This document shows positions 61,545 to 64,000 of a DNA stretch of 64,000 nt, piece after piece. Below the pieces are notes generated by a model. That model made no database searches, was not told where the DNA came from, and saw only the letters and a list, made by a program, of their open reading frames with translations. Source of the stretch: Macrothele yani. Its lineage: Eukaryota; Arthropoda; Arachnida; Araneae; Macrothelidae. Numbering within the stretch: the stretch's first letter is position 1; every line of letters starts with the position of its first letter. The position numbers and the translations under genes were made by a program. The stretch lies in NCBI GenBank assembly GCA_039090855.1, contig CM077028.1, forward strand, positions 64,795,054 to 64,859,053. The letters run 5' to 3'.

Positions 61545-62010
61545 CTTACGTACTGGGTCTTCCAGTACGTAGGAATCCATTTTTCATCACCTGTGACAAT
61601 ACGAAAACAAAATCTGTCGTCCGGTGGAATTGACAGCAATCTGGGATAGAAAGTGGTACGGTGATCCGCTTGTTAGGGTGTCAATTTACGACGAACTCTT
61701 TGATGGCAACTGGAGAACATACCAAGATGGTTCAGGTGACGAACGACGATGGATTGGGAAGAACCACCTCAGGCTACCAATTGTGTACTGGTAAGGAGGT
61801 TTTCTGTCACAGCTACCAGGGTTTCGGTATCGGTGGCCGTTAGACATCCACATCTCGGCTTCGAGACTAGTGTTTTCAGCATTGAAAAAGCAGGAAATAT
61901 TTTTGTGAATTTCTGCTGTCAACTGTTTCCTCTCATTCAAATGCACAAATTTTTCTATCTGCTGCAACCGCTTTTTCTTCAGTAATAGCGTAGAGCACTC
62001 AAACAGCACT
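61545..62010 (-). pseudogene. Mariner transposase N-terminal remnant (element Q)
   Basis: The minus-strand reading contains SQSIVVRHLNHLGMFSSCHQ, RVRRKLTP, PRLLSIPPDDRFCFRIVTGD and EKWIPTYW. VTGDEKW holds the first catalytic D of mariners, and the preceding parts correspond to the helix-turn-helix and the linker. Stops and frame changes are present. It ends at a 17-bp hairpin (61539-61578). The remainder of the transposase does not follow, though a plus-strand mariner C-terminal remnant starts at about 62590. Inactive. Confidence 0.7.
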
Positions 62011-62585
62011 TCGATGGACTTATATCATCTCATTTGGTAACCCACTCTGGCTTTTTGCAAAATGCACGTCATCAGCATCGCGTGTTCCACGTCATCGCGG
62101 AAGGGTGGCCCAACATTATGTGCATCTCAAAACGGGACGAACTTTTATGTCACTCTGGCACACACTTATTTGCACTGATTGTTGACCATTGTTTTCGTAC
62201 CCGATTGTCTAACACGATGTTGCTGCAGCAGAGATATTACTGAGGATACTCAGTTTTTGCATACGCATTAACAAAATTTTTATATTCATTCCCCGCTTTT
62301 TGAAAATAATTTTTTTCTATAGGTGATGTTTGTATATTACTTTTATATTCGTCCAGATATACCGGTTTCTAAGAGAAGAAGTTAAAGATTTTTTTCTTGA
62401 ATCAGATGCAGATAAACATGCCTCACGTTGTGTGATAAGCAAAATACACCATAATACGAATAATTACATGGTATTATGTCAGAAATCTTTGCAGAACATA
62501 TTCTTAGCCTCATTAGCAGGCGAGTAATAGTAGGATATATAGTTTCCAGGACTTTTAAACGATCTGATAATGGGCGCCGAAAATT
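62011..62585. other. Unassigned stretch
   Basis: No gene recognised between the two mariner remnants; flanking order could reflect a decayed mariner. Confidence 0.45.
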
Positions 62586-63010
62586 GAATTTTCGACATCC
62601 TCGAAAATAAACTCCATGGTGAAGACTGGCACACACACAAAGTTCGCCACTGCTAAAGGAAGCAAGAATGTGAAAGTTCAAAATCAAGTTTTTTTATATT
62701 TTAATCATCGAGGGATGGTGTACAAGGAGTTTGTACTTCAAGGTCAAACTGTTAGCCTAATCTTATATCGAGAAGATCTGGAACGACTAAGGAAAAGGTT
62801 TCTGCGTGTTCGACCAGACTTTGCCGTCCATTGGCTTTTTCATCACGACAATGTGACATGTCATCCTGCATTGTAAGTGAGAGAAGTTTTGACGTCCAAC
62901 AACATTTTCACGTTCCGCAGCCCCAAGTATTTCCCTGATCTGAGCCCAAATGACTTTTTTCCCCCTCTCAAAACCCAAGAACGGCATCTTAGGTCATCAT
63001 TTTCAGGCAA
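62586..63010 (+). pseudogene. Mariner transposase catalytic-domain remnant (element P)
   Basis: VKVQNQVFLYFNHRGMVYKE and FVLQGQTVSLILYREDLERL match the region between the first two catalytic residues in mariners. WLFHHDNVTCHPAL holds the second D (usually HDNAPAH). A stop follows at 62874-62876, then VREVLTSNNIFTF and FPDLSPNDFFPPLKTQERHL in shifted frames with the third D. The N-terminal DNA-binding half is absent. The part is dead. Confidence 0.82.
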
Positions 63011-63965
63011 ACGGCAACTTTGAGAGAGCCATGAGCGACACACTGTAAAACAATTCCTGGAACTAACGAGATACCTTCCGTGATTTCTTTCCTGAATTAA
63101 CGAAGCATATTTGTGATACAACCTTTTGCGTGAAAAGACGGAAAAAACTCTGAATTTTACGGAATGTTCGTAACCCAGAAAAATTCTGCATTTTCAGAAA
63201 ACTTTCCGCAAATTCTTTTCTATATTAAAGTAAATTACCGTTTTCAAGAGGCGTTAACGGAAAAATCTGAATTTTCAGAAACCTTGCCTCAATTACTTTC
63301 TTATATTAACGGGAAAACTCCGTTCTGACTTTTTCCGTATCCATATGACGAAAATGTTCCCGTAAAATAATAGGAGAGATTCACGGGAATACTTGGGGGT
63401 TTGAGATTAACTGAAATTTCAATAATCTGTTGAAGTATTTGATTTTGACGTTCTGTAGCGAGATCGGATATCGCATGAATTTTGGTTATTATGGTACAGG
63501 ATATTTCTTCTTTTCCTTATTTGGTGCACTAGTTATTATATATTGTGTTACTGTATCAATGGGTACTTTATGTATCGTACAGGTGATAGCTCGTACGGTG
63601 TCTATATATCAGTCTGTGGATTCCTTAAGACAAGCTATATAGCCATCAAGAGTAAATTTTATGTTTTGAAGTTTTGCGAAATAATATTATAAAACAGCAC
63701 GTTGCACCTTCTCTTAAAGATATTTTAAAGTTATTGTCAGTTGATAAAAAAAACTCCTCAAACTCCATATCATTCTGTTGCTTTGAAAAATCACAATGAA
63801 AAAAATACGCAATTTGTAATAAGACCTCCTACAGAAAAAATGAAATTATTACAAACGCATAAAAAATAATAAGCTCCAATAGCAAATAGAATGACTAAAT
63901 CAGTCTCATTAATGAAAAAAAATTCATCATCGCCTAATTGGCTTTTCCCTTGAACGTAAGTCTCT
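63011..63965. other. Mostly unassigned; degenerate duplication and one small open frame
   Basis: A segment of about 100 bp with aaaattctgaattttcagaa-like and cttttctatattaa recurs two or three times at 63140-63310. An open frame at 63430-63642 (70 residues) has a hydrophobic stretch YFFFSLFGALVIIYCVTVSM that could be membrane spanning; I cannot name it and it may be chance or an exon fragment. Confidence 0.35.
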
Positions 63966-64000
63966 CACTTTTGGGCTCAGTGGTTACGAAGCGCGGCTTC
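63966..64000 (+). repeat. tRNA-like SINE head, cut by the window edge
   Basis: The sequence gggctcagtggttacgaagc ending cgcggcttc looks like the 5' half of a tRNA-like head (A-box region), as in the SINEs of the window. Only the first 30 or so bases are visible. Confidence 0.5.

Noticed and set aside
63430..63642. Small membrane protein gene
   Set aside because: A hydrophobic stretch alone is weak evidence in AT-rich DNA. I list it in the description of that stretch but do not call a gene.

Overview
This window reads as a repeat-rich, intron-scale or intergenic stretch of an animal nuclear genome. I found no intact host gene. Bacterial features (operons, ribosome binding sites) are absent. 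What is present is a dense mixture of Tc1/mariner-superfamily DNA transposons, tRNA-derived SINEs, CR1-like, RTE-like and Penelope-like retroelements, MITEs, foldback elements and satellites. The mix, and the arthropod-style mariners, Tc1 elements and RTE/CR1 tails, suggest an arthropod, perhaps a chelicerate; this is an inference from family resemblance, not a species call.

Layout. 0-6 kb: a 71-bp minisatellite is broken by a Tc1-like element (B), itself broken by a second Tc1-like element (A), giving three nested layers. 6-12 kb: tRNA-headed SINE palindromes, a foldback element with a 10-bp target duplication (8248-9523), a degenerate tandem array and a SINE-1 copy. 12-16 kb: the 3' end of a non-LTR retrotransposon with an RNase H domain, entered by a Tc1-like element (D), then remnants. 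16-18.1 kb: a Penelope-like retroelement (reverse transcriptase plus GIY-YIG) carrying a SINE. 18-29 kb: a tRNA palindrome, a mariner (F), Tc1-like G, long-TIR elements H and I, and a piggyBac-type MITE. 29.6-32.8 kb: a higher-order satellite (three 152-bp subunits per 457 bp), with a second copy in inverted orientation at 45.7-46.8 kb. 34-36 kb: a 0.6-kb hairpin and a CR1-like C-terminus. 38-40.6 kb: a transposase remnant, a 53-bp mini-element and a long-TIR element encoding zinc-finger sequence. 42-47 kb: Tc1-like K, RTE fragments, mariner L. 50-55.8 kb: Tc1-like O, an RTE-like reverse transcriptase with a hairpin insertion, and a second copy of element A. 56-64 kb: more SINEs, one with a fourfold tandem tail, and mariner fragments.

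The parts interact mainly as insertion hosts and invaders, and nearly every coding remnant has a stop, frameshift or lost catalytic residue. The commonest repeat is a tRNA-derived SINE (called SINE-1 here) with about twenty copies in both orientations. The most unusual signals are the repeated palindromic (head-to-head) arrangements of tRNA-like sequences, the foldback element, the satellite carrying a CTCF-like core in each subunit, and the long-TIR zinc-finger element. All calls rest on reading the sequence by eye; no database search was possible.
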